Positions 29,354 to 38,791 are shown, numbered from the stretch's first letter. The stretch is DNA of 64,000 nt from Helicobacter pylori (GCF_009689985.1 NZ_QBAW01000001.1:310001-374000); one strand, 5' to 3'. The notes: a model not told the origin generated them from the sequence alone. A program made the numbers and translations.

Positions 29354-30697
29354 TTATTGTTTTTCTTTAGCCCCACAATTGGCTTTTTCTGTTCCCTTCA
29401 CTCCGCTCACCTCTCTCAAATTTTCGGGGGGGGGGGGTAGCTCTTCATTATCCTCTTCTAAATCGTAAAAACTATTAAAAACGCAATCATGGATAGTGAA
29501 ACAGATTCTTCCATTGCCATAATGATAGCTCAAATTCAATCCCATAGCCTCTAAAGCGTTTTTAATGATATACATGCCTAACCCAAAACCATGGGCTTGG
29601 CTGGGGTTAGAAGATTTAAAATAAGGCTGCAAATACTTTTCAAAATCTTCTTTTAAAGGTTTGCTTTTATTAGACACCACTAGATTATTCCCTATGAAAT
29701 CCAAAAACACCTGTTTGTCATCGCTGTATTTGATCGCATTATCTACCATGTTTTTTAACGCTATAGCAAACAATTCAAAATCCGCTTCAATAATGTAATT
29801 GGAAGAGGACACATGGATAGGGCTTTCTTTATCCTCATCAATCAAAAGCATTTTTTCAATTTTATCGATCAAATCGCTCATTAAAAATTTTTCTTTATTG
29901 CTCCCATAATTTTTGGAAGCGAGCTGCTCAATGCGGGCAAATTGCTCAATCAGCGTGTTCAAGTGATCAAATATAGATGAAAAGCGTTTTTGTGTCAATT
30001 CTTCTTTGAGCATAGAGCTTAGTATCTTGCCCTTAGTGATAGGGGTGCGCAATTCATGCATGATAGAGCGCAAAAATAAAACCCGAGATTCATTCATCGC
30101 ATTGATTTTTTGGATGCAATTGTCAAATTCGTTAGCCAGATCCCCTATTTCGTCTTTTTGCTTGCTTTTACAACTCACGCTTTTATCCCCTTGAGCGAAG
30201 CGTTTCACTTGAGATCTTAACTCTCTTAAGGGCAATAAACTTTGTAAAACAAATAAGAAGAGGAATAAAATCAATAATAAACCCACCGTAATAGCTAAGA
30301 AATAATTCCTATAAGAAACCGCATGCAAATCTTTATAAAGCACAAAATGCTCATCCTTTTTTAACAGGATAAAAACCATATCGCTGAATTTAAACACTTC
30401 AGCATACCCAATATTTCTATGGTGCAACTGGTGGCGTCTTTTGGCTAAAACCTTTTCTAAATTTTCTATTGTGGTTTCTCTAAAACCAATTTTATAGAGG
30501 TAATCTTCTATGGCTTTGTAATCAGAGTAGTTATTTAAAATTTCATTGATGGTGGTAACAAACTGATAGTGGCGCATTTCGTTTTGATAGTTTTCATGAC
30601 TGATTTGAGAAGACACGAAATAATAAGCGAACGCTCCAAAACTAAAGAGCGTTATCATAAACAAAGCGACAACCTTAAAAAAGATAGAGAAACGCAA
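29354..30697 (-). CDS. arsS: acid-responsive sensor histidine kinase ArsS
   Basis: Membrane sensor kinase of the pH-responsive ArsRS system, 447 residues. Helix 1 covers residues 8-28, a periplasmic domain with a histidine-rich patch RRHQLHHR (87-94) follows, helix 2 is 131-152, then HAMP, HisKA with phospho-acceptor His214 in MHELRTP, and HATPase (N box MVDNAIKYSDD, G box GFGLGMYIIKN). The C-terminus runs through a 12-base C tract giving four prolines, then 23 further residues. In strain 26695 this locus is annotated as HP0164/HP0165. It lies 23 bases after arsR. Confidence 0.95.
   Translation of the reverse strand: MRFSIFFKVVALFMITLFSFGAFAYYFVSSQISHENYQNEMRHYQFVTTINEILNNYSDYKAIEDYLYKIGFRETTIENLEKVLAKRRHQLHHRNIGYAEVFKFSDMVFILLKKDEHFVLYKDLHAVSYRNYFLAITVGLLLILFLFLFVLQSLLPLRELRSQVKRFAQGDKSVSCKSKQKDEIGDLANEFDNCIQKINAMNESRVLFLRSIMHELRTPITKGKILSSMLKEELTQKRFSSIFDHLNTLIEQFARIEQLASKNYGSNKEKFLMSDLIDKIEKMLLIDEDKESPIHVSSSNYIIEADFELFAIALKNMVDNAIKYSDDKQVFLDFIGNNLVVSNKSKPLKEDFEKYLQPYFKSSNPSQAHGFGLGMYIIKNALEAMGLNLSYHYGNGRICFTIHDCVFNSFYDLEEDNEELPPPPENLREVSGVKGTEKANCGAKEKQ
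29426..29437 (-). repeat. poly-C tract of 12 at the 3' end of arsS
   Basis: Twelve cytosines on the coding strand, encoding Pro421-424. With 12 the frame ends after GAKEKQ. By my translation a tract of 11 would end at PPPPKI and stop at once, and 13 would give about 19 different residues ending QLWG. The kinase domain is complete before the tract. Confidence 0.9.
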
Positions 30698-30720
30698 AAC
30701 CCCTTAACTCCTTATTAGAA

Positions 30721-31398
30721 TCAGTATTCTAATTTGTAACCAATCCCTCTAACAGAGATGATATATTGCGGTTGCTTAGGATTTTTTTCAATCTTAGATC
30801 GCAAACGGCCAATGATCACATCAATGCTTTTATTAGAGCTTTCAGGGTTGATGCTCTCACTCTCAATCGCAATGCTTTCACGGCTAAACACATAACCTTT
30901 TTTGCTAATGAGAAGCGAAAGGATTTCATATTCAGCCCTAGTTAAGTCTAGCTTTTTTTCATGCATATACACTTCTCGGCTATCCTTATCCACCCTAAAG
31001 ATATTCGCATCGCCTGGCTCACTCACTTCTTCTTTTTTATGAGAACGCCTGAGTAGCGATTGGATACGAGCTAATAATTCTTTAGGATCATAGGGTTTAG
31101 GGAGGTAATCATCAGCCCCATAATCTAGCGCTTTAATCTTGTCTTCCACATCACTTCTTGCTGAAGAAATAATAATAGGGATATGTTTTTGTTTGGAGAT
31201 GCGCCTACACACTTCAAGCCCGTCTAAATTAGGCAAAGTTAAATCCAATAACAACAAATCATAATTTTGTGTGTTAGCCGCACTAATGCCGGTATATGGC
31301 TCATCGTAATTGGTTACATGAATGCCATGTTGGAGCAAAAACTTGCTCAAAAACTCGGCTAATTCTATATCATCTTCTATCATTAAAACTTCTATCAT
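30721..31398 (-). CDS. arsR: response regulator ArsR (OmpR type)
   Basis: DNA-binding response regulator, 225 residues. Receiver domain with acidic pocket EDD (8-10), phospho-acceptor Asp52 in [10 protein letters not shown], and Lys in [11 protein letters not shown]; winged-helix C-terminus with [16 protein letters not shown] and RGIGYKLEY. Controls urease and other acid-resistance genes and is essential in H. pylori, as I recall. First gene of arsRS-hemB-yebC by spacing. The 234 bases upstream hold no gene. HP0166. Confidence 0.95.
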   Translation of the reverse strand: MIEVLMIEDDIELAEFLSKFLLQHGIHVTNYDEPYTGISAANTQNYDLLLLDLTLPNLDGLEVCRRISKQKHIPIIISSARSDVEDKIKALDYGADDYLPKPYDPKELLARIQSLLRRSHKKEEVSEPGDANIFRVDKDSREVYMHEKKLDLTRAEYEILSLLISKKGYVFSRESIAIESESINPESSNKSIDVIIGRLRSKIEKNPKQPQYIISVRGIGYKLEY

Positions 31399-31632
31399 AC
31401 TTCAATTAACTCCTTCAATGATTTTTTGCAACTTTAAAAACGATTAACTTTGTTAATGTTTTAAGGGACTAATTCTAGCATTTTATTATTAAAGATACCT
31501 TGAAAATATCTTAAAAATAAAAATTCAAAACATTATCATAGTTATTAATGGAATTAAGGCTTTGTTTTCATAAAATATTGAAAATGAAAGTCTTATTTTT
31601 TAATGTTTTTAAAAAATTCCTTGGCTCATTTT

Positions 31633-32124
31633 TCATTCTGTGTTTTCTCGCTCCAAAGATTCTAATCGTTTTTCAAGCGCGCTCAATTGGTATTGCAAGA
31701 AACGCGCCACTAAATCCAAACGCTTCAGCGCGTCTTTTTCTTCTAAAGCTTGCATGCCTTTAAATAACACTAAGGTTCTCTCTAATAAGCCTTTTAAAAA
31801 AACCCGCTCGTTTGGAATTAACACTTGCGTGGGGTTTTCTTGCGTGGGGTTTTTGGGCGTGATTTCTTCTGTAATGATTTCTTTTAATTCTTCTTCTTTT
31901 TCTTCTGTGATTTTTTCTTGCGTTTCTATTTTGGCAGCGTTTTTTGGCTCTAAAGGGGCATTAGCATTTTTAGGGTTTGGGGTGTTTTGCAAATGGGGGG
32001 GCGTTTTGAAAAAAGAGGGCGTTTTTTGCGCCGTATTAAAACCATCATCAATGGTTTTAGCCATTTTTTCAATTTCACTAAGGGTTTCTGAAATAATGTT
32101 TTTCAATTCCATTCTACCAGCCAT
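31633..32124 (-). CDS. CiaD-like small acidic/charged protein
   Basis: A 163-residue soluble protein: conserved N-terminal helix ELKNIISETLSEIEKMAKTI, a low-complexity Pro/Asn/Glu-rich middle (residues 35-110) and a C-terminal coiled coil FLKGLLERTLVLFKGMQALE...LSALEKRLESLE. The overall layout and length recall CiaD of Campylobacter, but I rely on memory for that. Start could be ATG 32124 or ATG 32112; the first overlaps the TPR gene by 22 bases, the second by 10. HP0167. Confidence 0.6.
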   Translation of the reverse strand: MAGRMELKNIISETLSEIEKMAKTIDDGFNTAQKTPSFFKTPPHLQNTPNPKNANAPLEPKNAAKIETQEKITEEKEEELKEIITEEITPKNPTQENPTQVLIPNERVFLKGLLERTLVLFKGMQALEEKDALKRLDLVARFLQYQLSALEKRLESLERENTE

Positions 32125-32366
32125 TTTTCTAAATTCTCAACGCTCAAATAATCCCCTTTGATAAAATGTAAATAGTGCCGCTCTAGTGTTGCATCGTGCT
32201 TGAAAGGAGCGAGATTTTTTTGGATTTTTTCCAAACGCTTTATTTGTTTTAACGCCTCTGTATGGTCAGGGGTTTTTTTTAAAATATTAGTATAAATTTG
32301 CAACGCTTCTTCAAAAAACCCTTGTTCTTCGTAAATATGAGCGAGCGTGATAGTTTCTAAGGGCAT
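32103..32366 (-). CDS. short TPR protein
   Basis: An 87-residue protein containing one clear tetratricopeptide unit, LAHIYEEQGFFEEALQIYTN plus ILKKTPDHTEAL, and a C-terminal helix. Likely a small adaptor; its partner may be the overlapping downstream product. The short overlap with the next gene suggests co-translation. HP0168. Confidence 0.7.
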   Translation of the reverse strand: MPLETITLAHIYEEQGFFEEALQIYTNILKKTPDHTEALKQIKRLEKIQKNLAPFKHDATLERHYLHFIKGDYLSVENLEKWLVEWN

Positions 32367-32399
32367 GCGTTTCTCTTAATCGTTTGTAATCCCTAATCT

Positions 32400-33680
32400 C
32401 TAAACGCCATTTTTAGACTCTACTTGGGTGCGTAAAAAACTAAAAGCCGGTAAGGGTGCAGGCAATCGCACTAAATTCACATTCCCGCTATGGATAGTTT
32501 CTAATTCGGTGTTATTTTCTAAAAGGATTTTATACAGCACTAAATAAGAGCGTTTTTCAAAGGTGTAAATCTTGCCAATTTCATTGACTATGGGCGTGAT
32601 AGCCGCATTTTTGGGAGCGATGATTTCATAAGCTATGTTAGTGGTCGTGGTGAATTTGCATGCAAAAAAACGCCCGTCTTCTGTGATTTCGCCATTGACT
32701 TGAAAATCCCCTTCGCTAATGGCTGTTTGGTGGTTTTGAGTGTCTAGCCTTTCAAAAGGCCTACGCATCAAATAGCCGTCCGTAAAACCCCTGTTTTTAA
32801 GCGTGTTCAATTCGCTAGTATAAAAACTCGGCTTTAAGGTGTTGTTATAAAAATCATCAACCGCTAAACGATAGATGCGCGTGGTTTGTGCGGCGTAATA
32901 ACTGGACTTGGTGCGCCCTTCAATCTTAAGCGCGCTAATGGCGTTTGAACTTAAAATTTCAGCGATATGGCCAGAAAGGTTCAAATCTTTAGCGTTAAAA
33001 ATATGCGTGCCTACGCCCTCTTCTTCAACCAACCTCATCATCACGCCGTTATCTGGGTTTTTCACATAATATTCATAATCAAACCGGCAATCATTCGCGC
33101 AACTCCCTCTATTAGGCACGCGCCCCTTTTGTAAAGCCGAAATCAAGCAACGCCCTGAAAAGGCAAAACACATGCTCCCATGCACAAAGATTTCTAATTC
33201 TAAATCGGGTAAGGCTTTTTTAATCTCAATCGCATCATTCAGGCTCAATTCCCTAGCGCACACAATGCGTTTAACCCCTAGATCATAAAACACTTGTGCA
33301 TCCAGCAAATTTAAGACATTCGCTTGCGTGGATAAATGGATAGGGATATGCGGGGCGATTTTTTGTGCAAGTTTGATCACTCCAGGTGCAGCGATAATAA
33401 AAGCGTCTGGCTCTAATTCTGCCATTTTATAAATATGTTCTTCTAAAAGCTTGAGCTGTGAATTGAAAGGGAAACCATTGATCGTGGCATAGACTTTTTT
33501 ATTTAGCGCATGGGCGTAGTCAATCCCTTCTTTGAAAGTTTCTAAAGTAAACTCCTTGCTTGCACGATTGCGTAAAGAAAAATGGCTCACTCCCCCATAA
33601 ACCGCATCAGCCCCATAGTTGAGGGCGATTTTAAGTTTTTTTAAATTACCGGCTGGAGAGAGTAATTCAACCTGGTTCAA
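32400..33680 (-). CDS. prtC: U32-family peptidase (TrhP/RlhA type)
   Basis: A 426-residue member of peptidase family U32, historically called collagenase PrtC. The signature EIFVHGSMCFAFSGRCLISA and the cysteine-containing NRGSCANDCRFDY motif match the TrhP/RlhA group, whose members hydroxylate RNA bases (tRNA U34 or 23S rRNA C2501) in E. coli rather than degrade protein. I favour that role over secreted collagenase because there is no signal peptide. HP0169. Confidence 0.85.
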   Translation of the reverse strand: MNQVELLSPAGNLKKLKIALNYGADAVYGGVSHFSLRNRASKEFTLETFKEGIDYAHALNKKVYATINGFPFNSQLKLLEEHIYKMAELEPDAFIIAAPGVIKLAQKIAPHIPIHLSTQANVLNLLDAQVFYDLGVKRIVCARELSLNDAIEIKKALPDLELEIFVHGSMCFAFSGRCLISALQKGRVPNRGSCANDCRFDYEYYVKNPDNGVMMRLVEEEGVGTHIFNAKDLNLSGHIAEILSSNAISALKIEGRTKSSYYAAQTTRIYRLAVDDFYNNTLKPSFYTSELNTLKNRGFTDGYLMRRPFERLDTQNHQTAISEGDFQVNGEITEDGRFFACKFTTTTNIAYEIIAPKNAAITPIVNEIGKIYTFEKRSYLVLYKILLENNTELETIHSGNVNLVRLPAPLPAFSFLRTQVESKNGV

Positions 33681-33682
33681 AA

Positions 33683-34414
33683 CTACTTGGCTCCAAAAGA
33701 AGCGATCAAGGCTTCAATATCATCCGCGCTGGCTAAATCTTTATCGTCATCGCCGGTGATATAAGTCGCTGAACTCACGCGTTTAGAATCATCAATTTTG
33801 CCTTCAAAAAGCGAATTCATGTATTGGCTGAGCGCTCGCATGACATTGACCACTCGTTCAATTTTTTGGCGATGAATGTCTTGAAACTGCATAATATCCA
33901 TCGCTTGCATGGAACTATCAGAGCAATTAGCGGCTTCTTCTCCAATGCTTTTAAGGGCGTTTAGGATTTCTTGTTGCTCGTTGAGCGCGGTTTTAAAAGA
34001 TTCAACATGGGGGAAATGCGCATGCAAATTGTCAAAAATTTCTTGGTGTTTTTTTAGGGGTTCTTGGATTTTTTTAACCATTTTAGCGATTTTTTCAGCA
34101 CTAGCCCCGATCAAATCCAATTGATCAAAAATTTGCGTGGCTTTCACTTCAGAATCCCTTGTAACATCGTCTAACTGATGCACAACTTTATGCTCTTCAG
34201 TGGGGGGAGGGGGAGGCCATTCATTGGGACTAATCTTGCCGTATTTTTCAGCGTCTTCTTTTTTGACGGTCATTTTTTGGCTAGAGCTTTCTTTGGATTC
34301 TTTAACCTCTTCTTTCTCTTTAGTTGGCTCTTTAGCCTCTTCTTTAGCCTCTAGGGCTTCCAAGTTTTCTAAATCGCCACCACTCATCAAAGCGTCTAAT
34401 TCTTCTTGTGTCAT
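33683..34414 (-). CDS. cheZ: CheZ-like CheY phosphatase
   Basis: A 243-residue protein matching the remote CheZ homologue of H. pylori (HP0170). Residues 60-200 are a long helical hairpin; FQDIHRQKIERV supplies the catalytic Asp and Gln spaced as in E. coli CheZ (QDLTGQ), and a C-terminal ADDIEALIASFGAK tail may bind CheY. The N-terminus TQEELDALMSGGDLENL looks like the CheY-binding segment of FliM and FliY. A charged Glu/Lys linker and a run of five prolines join the parts. Dephosphorylates CheY-P in chemotaxis. Confidence 0.88.
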   Translation of the reverse strand: MTQEELDALMSGGDLENLEALEAKEEAKEPTKEKEEVKESKESSSQKMTVKKEDAEKYGKISPNEWPPPPPTEEHKVVHQLDDVTRDSEVKATQIFDQLDLIGASAEKIAKMVKKIQEPLKKHQEIFDNLHAHFPHVESFKTALNEQQEILNALKSIGEEAANCSDSSMQAMDIMQFQDIHRQKIERVVNVMRALSQYMNSLFEGKIDDSKRVSSATYITGDDDKDLASADDIEALIASFGAK

Positions 34415-34488
34415 TGTTGTTCCTTGCCAATTGGTTTTAAAAAGCGTTTTATAGCAACCATAATTTATCAGCTGTCATTTTAGCACAC

Positions 34489-35580
34489 TTAAGCTTTAGC
34501 AATCAAAACGCCCTCTAAAATCGCATCAATATCGCCATCTAAAATCGCTTCCACATTGCTATAAGCAATATTGGAGCGCGCGTCTTTGACTTGCTGGTAG
34601 GGGGCTAGGACATAGCTTCTTATTTGATGCCCCCAGCCGATCTCGCTTTTTTCTTCATTTTTGGCGCTGCTTTGCTGCTTTTCTAATTCCAATTCATAAA
34701 GCTTGGATTTAAGCATTTTTAACGCGCTCGCTTTGTTTTTATGCTGGCTCCTGTCGTTTTGGCATTGCACCACAATACCGGTAGGGAAATGCGTGATTCT
34801 AACCGCGCTTTCTGTTTTATTGACATGCTGACCGCCTGCCCCACTAGCTCTGTAATAATCATAACGGACATCTTTTTCATCAATTTCAATATCAATATCA
34901 TCATCTAATTCAGGGCTAATTTGCACGCTCGCAAAACTCGTGTGCCGTTTGGCGTTCGCATCAAAGGGCGAAATCCTTACAAGCCTATGCACCCCGCTTT
35001 CATTTTTCAAATAGCCATAAGCGTTTTCGCCCTTAATGATAAAGGCGACCCCTTTAATGCCCGCTTCTTCGCCATCTTGATAATCTAAAATCTCGCTTTT
35101 AAAGCCCCTTCTTTCCGCCCATTTCAAATACATGCGATACAAAATACTCGCCCAATCCTGGCTCTCCGTCCCCCCCGCTCCAGGCTGAATGGTGATAATA
35201 GCGTTTGAAGCGTCGTTTTCACCGCTTAACATGATTTCAATTTCTACTTTTTGGACGCTGTGCTCTAAAATAGAAGCCTCTTCATAGAGTAAGGATAAAG
35301 TAACCTCATCGTTATCGTTTTGAGCGAGTTCAAACAATTCTGTGCTTTCATCTAAGGAATTTTTGGTTTTTTGGTAGGTTTCTAGCAAGCGGTTTAGGCG
35401 CACTTTTTCTTTATTAGTATCTCTAGCCTTTAAGACATCTTGCCAAAAATTAGGGTCTTCTTGCTCTTTTTCAATGCGTTCTAATTCTTGTTTGATCTTT
35501 TCAGGCTTGATGATTAAAGCGATATTATCGCATTTGTTTTGCAAGCTTTTTAACAATTCGCTATAGGTGTAGTTATCCAC
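34489..35580 (-). CDS. prfB: peptide chain release factor 2
   Basis: Releases peptides at UGA and UAA stop codons. I start it at GTG 35580, eight bases after AAAGG, giving 363 residues, the normal RF2 length; the frame upstream to 35646 lacks homology and overlaps moeA. GGQ loop in [19 protein letters not shown] near 245; codon-recognition segment follows family form. There is no programmed +1 frameshift site, unlike in E. coli. HP0171. Confidence 0.95.
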   Translation of the reverse strand: MDNYTYSELLKSLQNKCDNIALIIKPEKIKQELERIEKEQEDPNFWQDVLKARDTNKEKVRLNRLLETYQKTKNSLDESTELFELAQNDNDEVTLSLLYEEASILEHSVQKVEIEIMLSGENDASNAIITIQPGAGGTESQDWASILYRMYLKWAERRGFKSEILDYQDGEEAGIKGVAFIIKGENAYGYLKNESGVHRLVRISPFDANAKRHTSFASVQISPELDDDIDIEIDEKDVRYDYYRASGAGGQHVNKTESAVRITHFPTGIVVQCQNDRSQHKNKASALKMLKSKLYELELEKQQSSAKNEEKSEIGWGHQIRSYVLAPYQQVKDARSNIAYSNVEAILDGDIDAILEGVLIAKA

Positions 35581-35635
35581 AAACAGAACCTTTATGAGTG
35601 GGGTTTTAAACTCGTCATTATAGCAAAAAGCCATT

Positions 35636-36808
35636 TTAATTTTCAAACCTTAAAATTTCAATTTCGCCCTGAACTAATCTAACTCCTTCATCAATTAAAG
35701 CGATAGAATCAACTTGCGCAAGGGCTTGAATCGCTCCTGAGTCATAGCGGTTGTTGTAAGGAATGAATTGGTTGTTTAAATAGTTGCCTAAAATTAAATG
35801 CGTGCGTTCGCCTTTAAGCTTTAAGGGGGCATTGATTTGAGCCTTAAAGGGTTTTAGTTTAAAATCTTTATTTAATGATAAGCGCTCCAATAAGGGTAGA
35901 ATCAAAACTCGTAAAACGACTAAGCAACTTAAAGGATTACCCGGTAAGCCTATAATAATACTTTGATTGAGTTGGGCTAAAGTTACCGGTTTTCCAGGTT
36001 TGAGATTGACTTTTTCGTAATAAAAAAGGGCGTTTCTTTCTTTCAAGGCGTCTTTGAAAAAGTCTTTATCCCCTACGCTCACCCCCGCGCTTGAAAGGAT
36101 GACATCATAATCTTGCAATTCAAGTATTTTAAGCTGTAAATCTTTATCGTCTTTTAAAACCCCTAGAAAATGCGTGTTGTAATTTTTAAGCATGTTAAAA
36201 ATACCCACTGAATTCACATCATAAACCTGGCATTCTAGGGCGTTCTGCCCTAAAGGCACTAATTCATCGCCGCTGCTAAAGAGAGCGATTTTTAATTTCC
36301 TAAACGCTTTGATTTCTTTGAACCCTTGAGAGGCAATGAGCGCGATATGCCCATAATTCAAACGGGTATTTTTAGGGACTAACACGCTGTTTAAAGAAGC
36401 GTTCTCGCCCTTTTGACGGATATTGGCGTTTATTTTAAAATCTTTGGGAGCTAGAGCGGAATTTTTATGGCTTTCTAGCATGCATTCTATGGGAACGATC
36501 GTTTCTATTCCCTTTGGCACCATCGCTCCAGTCATGATTTTAACGCATTCATTTTCTTTAACTTCTAAAGCGCTCACATCATCTCCGGCAAAAATGTGCT
36601 GGATGACTTGAGTTTTTTGGCCTAAATCTTGCATCTTAAACCCATAGCCATCCATTGCGCTTTGATTGAATTTAGGCAAAGCGTGAATGCAAATAATATC
36701 CTCTGCTAAAATGCACCCTGTGCTTTCAAACAAAGAGACAACCTCTATTTCTAAGGGTTTTAAGGGAATGCTAGAATGGATTTTTAGAGCTTCTTTAAAA
36801 CTAATCAT
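35636..36808 (-). CDS. moeA: molybdopterin molybdenumtransferase
   Basis: Inserts molybdate into adenylated molybdopterin. 390 residues with MoeA order: [11 protein letters not shown] near residue 47, [16 protein letters not shown] near 92, [10 protein letters not shown] near 175, [17 protein letters not shown] near 235 and [21 protein letters not shown] near 285. Together with molybdate uptake genes elsewhere it supports formation of the cofactor. Nine bases separate it from fliR. HP0172. Confidence 0.95.
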   Translation of the reverse strand: MISFKEALKIHSSIPLKPLEIEVVSLFESTGCILAEDIICIHALPKFNQSAMDGYGFKMQDLGQKTQVIQHIFAGDDVSALEVKENECVKIMTGAMVPKGIETIVPIECMLESHKNSALAPKDFKINANIRQKGENASLNSVLVPKNTRLNYGHIALIASQGFKEIKAFRKLKIALFSSGDELVPLGQNALECQVYDVNSVGIFNMLKNYNTHFLGVLKDDKDLQLKILELQDYDVILSSAGVSVGDKDFFKDALKERNALFYYEKVNLKPGKPVTLAQLNQSIIIGLPGNPLSCLVVLRVLILPLLERLSLNKDFKLKPFKAQINAPLKLKGERTHLILGNYLNNQFIPYNNRYDSGAIQALAQVDSIALIDEGVRLVQGEIEILRFEN

Positions 36809-36817
36809 GTTTATCCT

Positions 36818-37585
36818 TTAAAAGATTTTACTAATAACGCTAAAGGCTAGGCTGATTTCTTCTTTAAAACGCCCCATGATAGCCGAAGCGATTAAAATAA
36901 TGCCCACAAACCCGATTGCAATTTTAACCGGAAACCCGATAGCGAGCAGGTTGAACTGAGGGTGGGTTTTCATGATCATGCCAAAAATAATATCGCTCAA
37001 TAACACCAAGCATAAAATAGGGAACGCCATAGAAAACCCTATGACAAACAAGTGCGAAAAGGCTTTGATAATGTTTTTAGCTAACGCTGGCTCAAAGACA
37101 AATTGCCCTAAAGGGACGGCTTTTAAGCTGTGATCCACAAACAAAATGATTTGATGGTGGAACGATAAATCCAATAAAATTAAAATCGCTAACAATAAAA
37201 GGGCTTGCCCTACAATGGGTTTTTGCGATCCTGAAATAGGATCATACACGCTCGCCATCGTAAGCCCCATAGAAAAGCTGATGCTATCGGTTGCAAACAC
37301 CAAGCTTGCAAAGACGATTTGTAAAAAGATAGACGCGCACACCCCTAAAAACAGCTCGCACAAGCAAGCAATAATAAAACCCTCTGGCGTGTAAGCAGCG
37401 TTTGAAAACTCTAAAGTGGGGTAAAAAATCGCACTCACATACAAGCTTAAAGCCCCACGCACCGACAAAGGCACTAAATGGTTTTCAAAAAAAGGGAAAA
37501 AAGATAACACGCCACTAACCCTTAAAAACAACAAGAAAAAATCCCTAACATGGGGGGTGCTAAGCTCTTGAATAAAATCTAGCAT
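36818..37585 (-). CDS. fliR: flagellar export gate protein FliR
   Basis: Component of the FliPQR gate of the flagellar type III export apparatus in the inner membrane. 255 residues, six membrane helices. FLLFLRVSGVLSFFPFF at the N-terminus and AFPILCLVLLSDIIFGMIMK near 200 are family features. The start overlaps the end of the upstream membrane-protein gene by seven bases. HP0173. Confidence 0.93.
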   Translation of the reverse strand: MLDFIQELSTPHVRDFFLLFLRVSGVLSFFPFFENHLVPLSVRGALSLYVSAIFYPTLEFSNAAYTPEGFIIACLCELFLGVCASIFLQIVFASLVFATDSISFSMGLTMASVYDPISGSQKPIVGQALLLLAILILLDLSFHHQIILFVDHSLKAVPLGQFVFEPALAKNIIKAFSHLFVIGFSMAFPILCLVLLSDIIFGMIMKTHPQFNLLAIGFPVKIAIGFVGIILIASAIMGRFKEEISLAFSVISKIF

Positions 37586-38307
37586 TCTTTTTCTTTAAGG
37601 ATAAAAAAGTAGTGCGTTAGCATTAGGGTTTGCAATAAAGTGGCAAAAAAATTAAAAAAAGGGATTAAGGAAAAAAGATAGCAAAAAAACGAAAAACGAT
37701 AATGCTTCAATCGGTGCTGTTTGAGTAAATTTTGATAGCTTTGATGATTAAAAATCATGCTGGCTATATCCAAACTCATGGTGTTTTTGAAAAAAAGAAA
37801 ATGTGGGATTATGGAAAAAAAGACCCCAAAGACTCCTATAAAGGGAATGAAATAAAAGGGCGTTAAAACCGCTATCCACAAAAGCATAAAAGTGAGCGAT
37901 TTTAAAAAATATTTAATAGAAAAAAAAATAGAGCCAAATTCTTCTAAAACAACATGGGGATAATATTTTTGGTGCAAATAAGAAACCACTAAAGGGGTGT
38001 AAAAAACAGACGCAAAAATATTGATGACTAAACTCAAAAGAATCACGATCCAAAAAACAAGAAAATACACTAACGCTTTAAAAACCCAAACAAACACGCC
38101 AGCAAAAAAGCCTTGAGAATGGGAATAGTCATTCAAAGATTGCGGTAATAAAGTTTGGCAATAACCCACAATATTTGCGCCATTGTAGTAAAAAACAGCT
38201 CCAAAAAACGCCAAGCTCAAAAGGATAGGACAAAGATTGATTAAAAGCATTCTAGCACTTAAAAAATCATTAAAGCTTTTTTTAAGGATAGATAAAGACA
38301 AAACCAT
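37579..38307 (-). CDS. EI24/CysZ-like membrane protein
   Basis: A 242-residue protein with four long hydrophobic stretches and a family-like SVFYTPLVVSYLHQKYYP segment, consistent with the EI24 (CysZ) domain. The role in Campylobacterota is unclear; sulfate uptake is known for CysZ but is not implied here. I start at ATG 38307, nine bases after AAGGA, rather than at 38355. HP0174. Confidence 0.75.
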   Translation of the reverse strand: MVLSLSILKKSFNDFLSARMLLINLCPILLSLAFFGAVFYYNGANIVGYCQTLLPQSLNDYSHSQGFFAGVFVWVFKALVYFLVFWIVILLSLVINIFASVFYTPLVVSYLHQKYYPHVVLEEFGSIFFSIKYFLKSLTFMLLWIAVLTPFYFIPFIGVFGVFFSIIPHFLFFKNTMSLDIASMIFNHQSYQNLLKQHRLKHYRFSFFCYLFSLIPFFNFFATLLQTLMLTHYFFILKEKEC

Positions 38308-38422
38308 AACTTGAAATCCTTCTTCACTCACTTTGCTAGGGTAATTTAAGCGCAAAGTCCCTTAATCTTACATAGTAAGTTTATAAATTACGAGATTGAC
38401 TAAAAAAGAATATAGAAGTTAT

Positions 38423-38566
38423 TTAATATGGAATAACATATAGTAATAAAAACATTATGGGGTAAAACAATACCATCAGTATCCAAGGGCACAAAATGAT
38501 TACAGCAACAATAATAAATATAACATTCACCATTGTCTTATAAAATTTTGAATCTTCTTTAAACAT
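38423..38566 (-). CDS. 47-residue membrane peptide
   Basis: ATG 38566 follows GAAAGAAAAAGG. The product starts MFKEDSKFYKTMVNVIFIIV and continues hydrophobic through a proline- and tyrosine-rich second segment ending YVIPY: two membrane segments, charged only at the N-terminus. It lies in a 485-base gap of very low G+C (10 of 60 bases G or C in the line from 38401) and overlaps the next small ORF by 40 bases. No known family. Real translation is plausible because of the ribosome binding site. Confidence 0.45.
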   Translation of the reverse strand: MFKEDSKFYKTMVNVIFIIVAVIILCPWILMVLFYPIMFLLLYVIPY

Positions 38567-38643
38567 CCTTTTTCTTTCCAACAAAGAATATAACTAGCAC
38601 CAATAAATACAATAAATATTATTACAATATCTGCAGCGAACAC
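38527..38643 (-). CDS. 38-residue membrane peptide, GTG start
   Basis: GTG 38643 to TGA 38527-38529. The product starts VFAADIVIIFIVFIGASYIL, then a basic tail WKEKGCLKKIQNFIRQW: one helix and a cationic cytoplasmic end, a layout shared with type I toxin peptides and with harmless small membrane proteins. Only AAGTGGGTAAAA precedes the start. It is followed in another frame by the 47-residue ORF. Confidence 0.35.
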   Translation of the reverse strand: MFAADIVIIFIVFIGASYILCWKEKGCLKKIQNFIRQW

Positions 38644-38742
38644 TTTTACCCACTTTTAACGGAATGAATAACTTTAAGCATTTCTTACCCCTTAATGTGA
38701 GTTTTCTGTATATCATGATAGCTGATTTTGTTTTAAATTTGC

Positions 38743-38748
38743 TATAAT
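38743..38748 (+). promoter_or_regulatory. -10 box for the peptidyl-prolyl isomerase gene
   Basis: TATAAT in TTTGCTATAATGCG, 44 bases before the ATG at 38792. Confidence 0.6.
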
Positions 38749-38791
38749 GCGAATTTAATGATGAAAATTAGTTTAGAGTGGAGAACACACA

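Noticed and set aside
31548..31763. 71-codon plus-strand ORF before and over the CiaD-like gene
   Set aside because: Half of it is antisense to a supported gene and the rest is AT-rich with no ribosome site.
34198..34215. G-rich stretch in cheZ as a phase-variable tract
   Set aside because: It is interrupted (GGGGGGAGGGGGAGG) and encodes a proline run; slippage is less likely than at the pure arsS tract.
35581..35646. 22-residue extension of RF2 overlapping moeA
   Set aside because: GTG 35580 with AAAGG gives the standard 363 residues; no RF2 frameshift motif is present.
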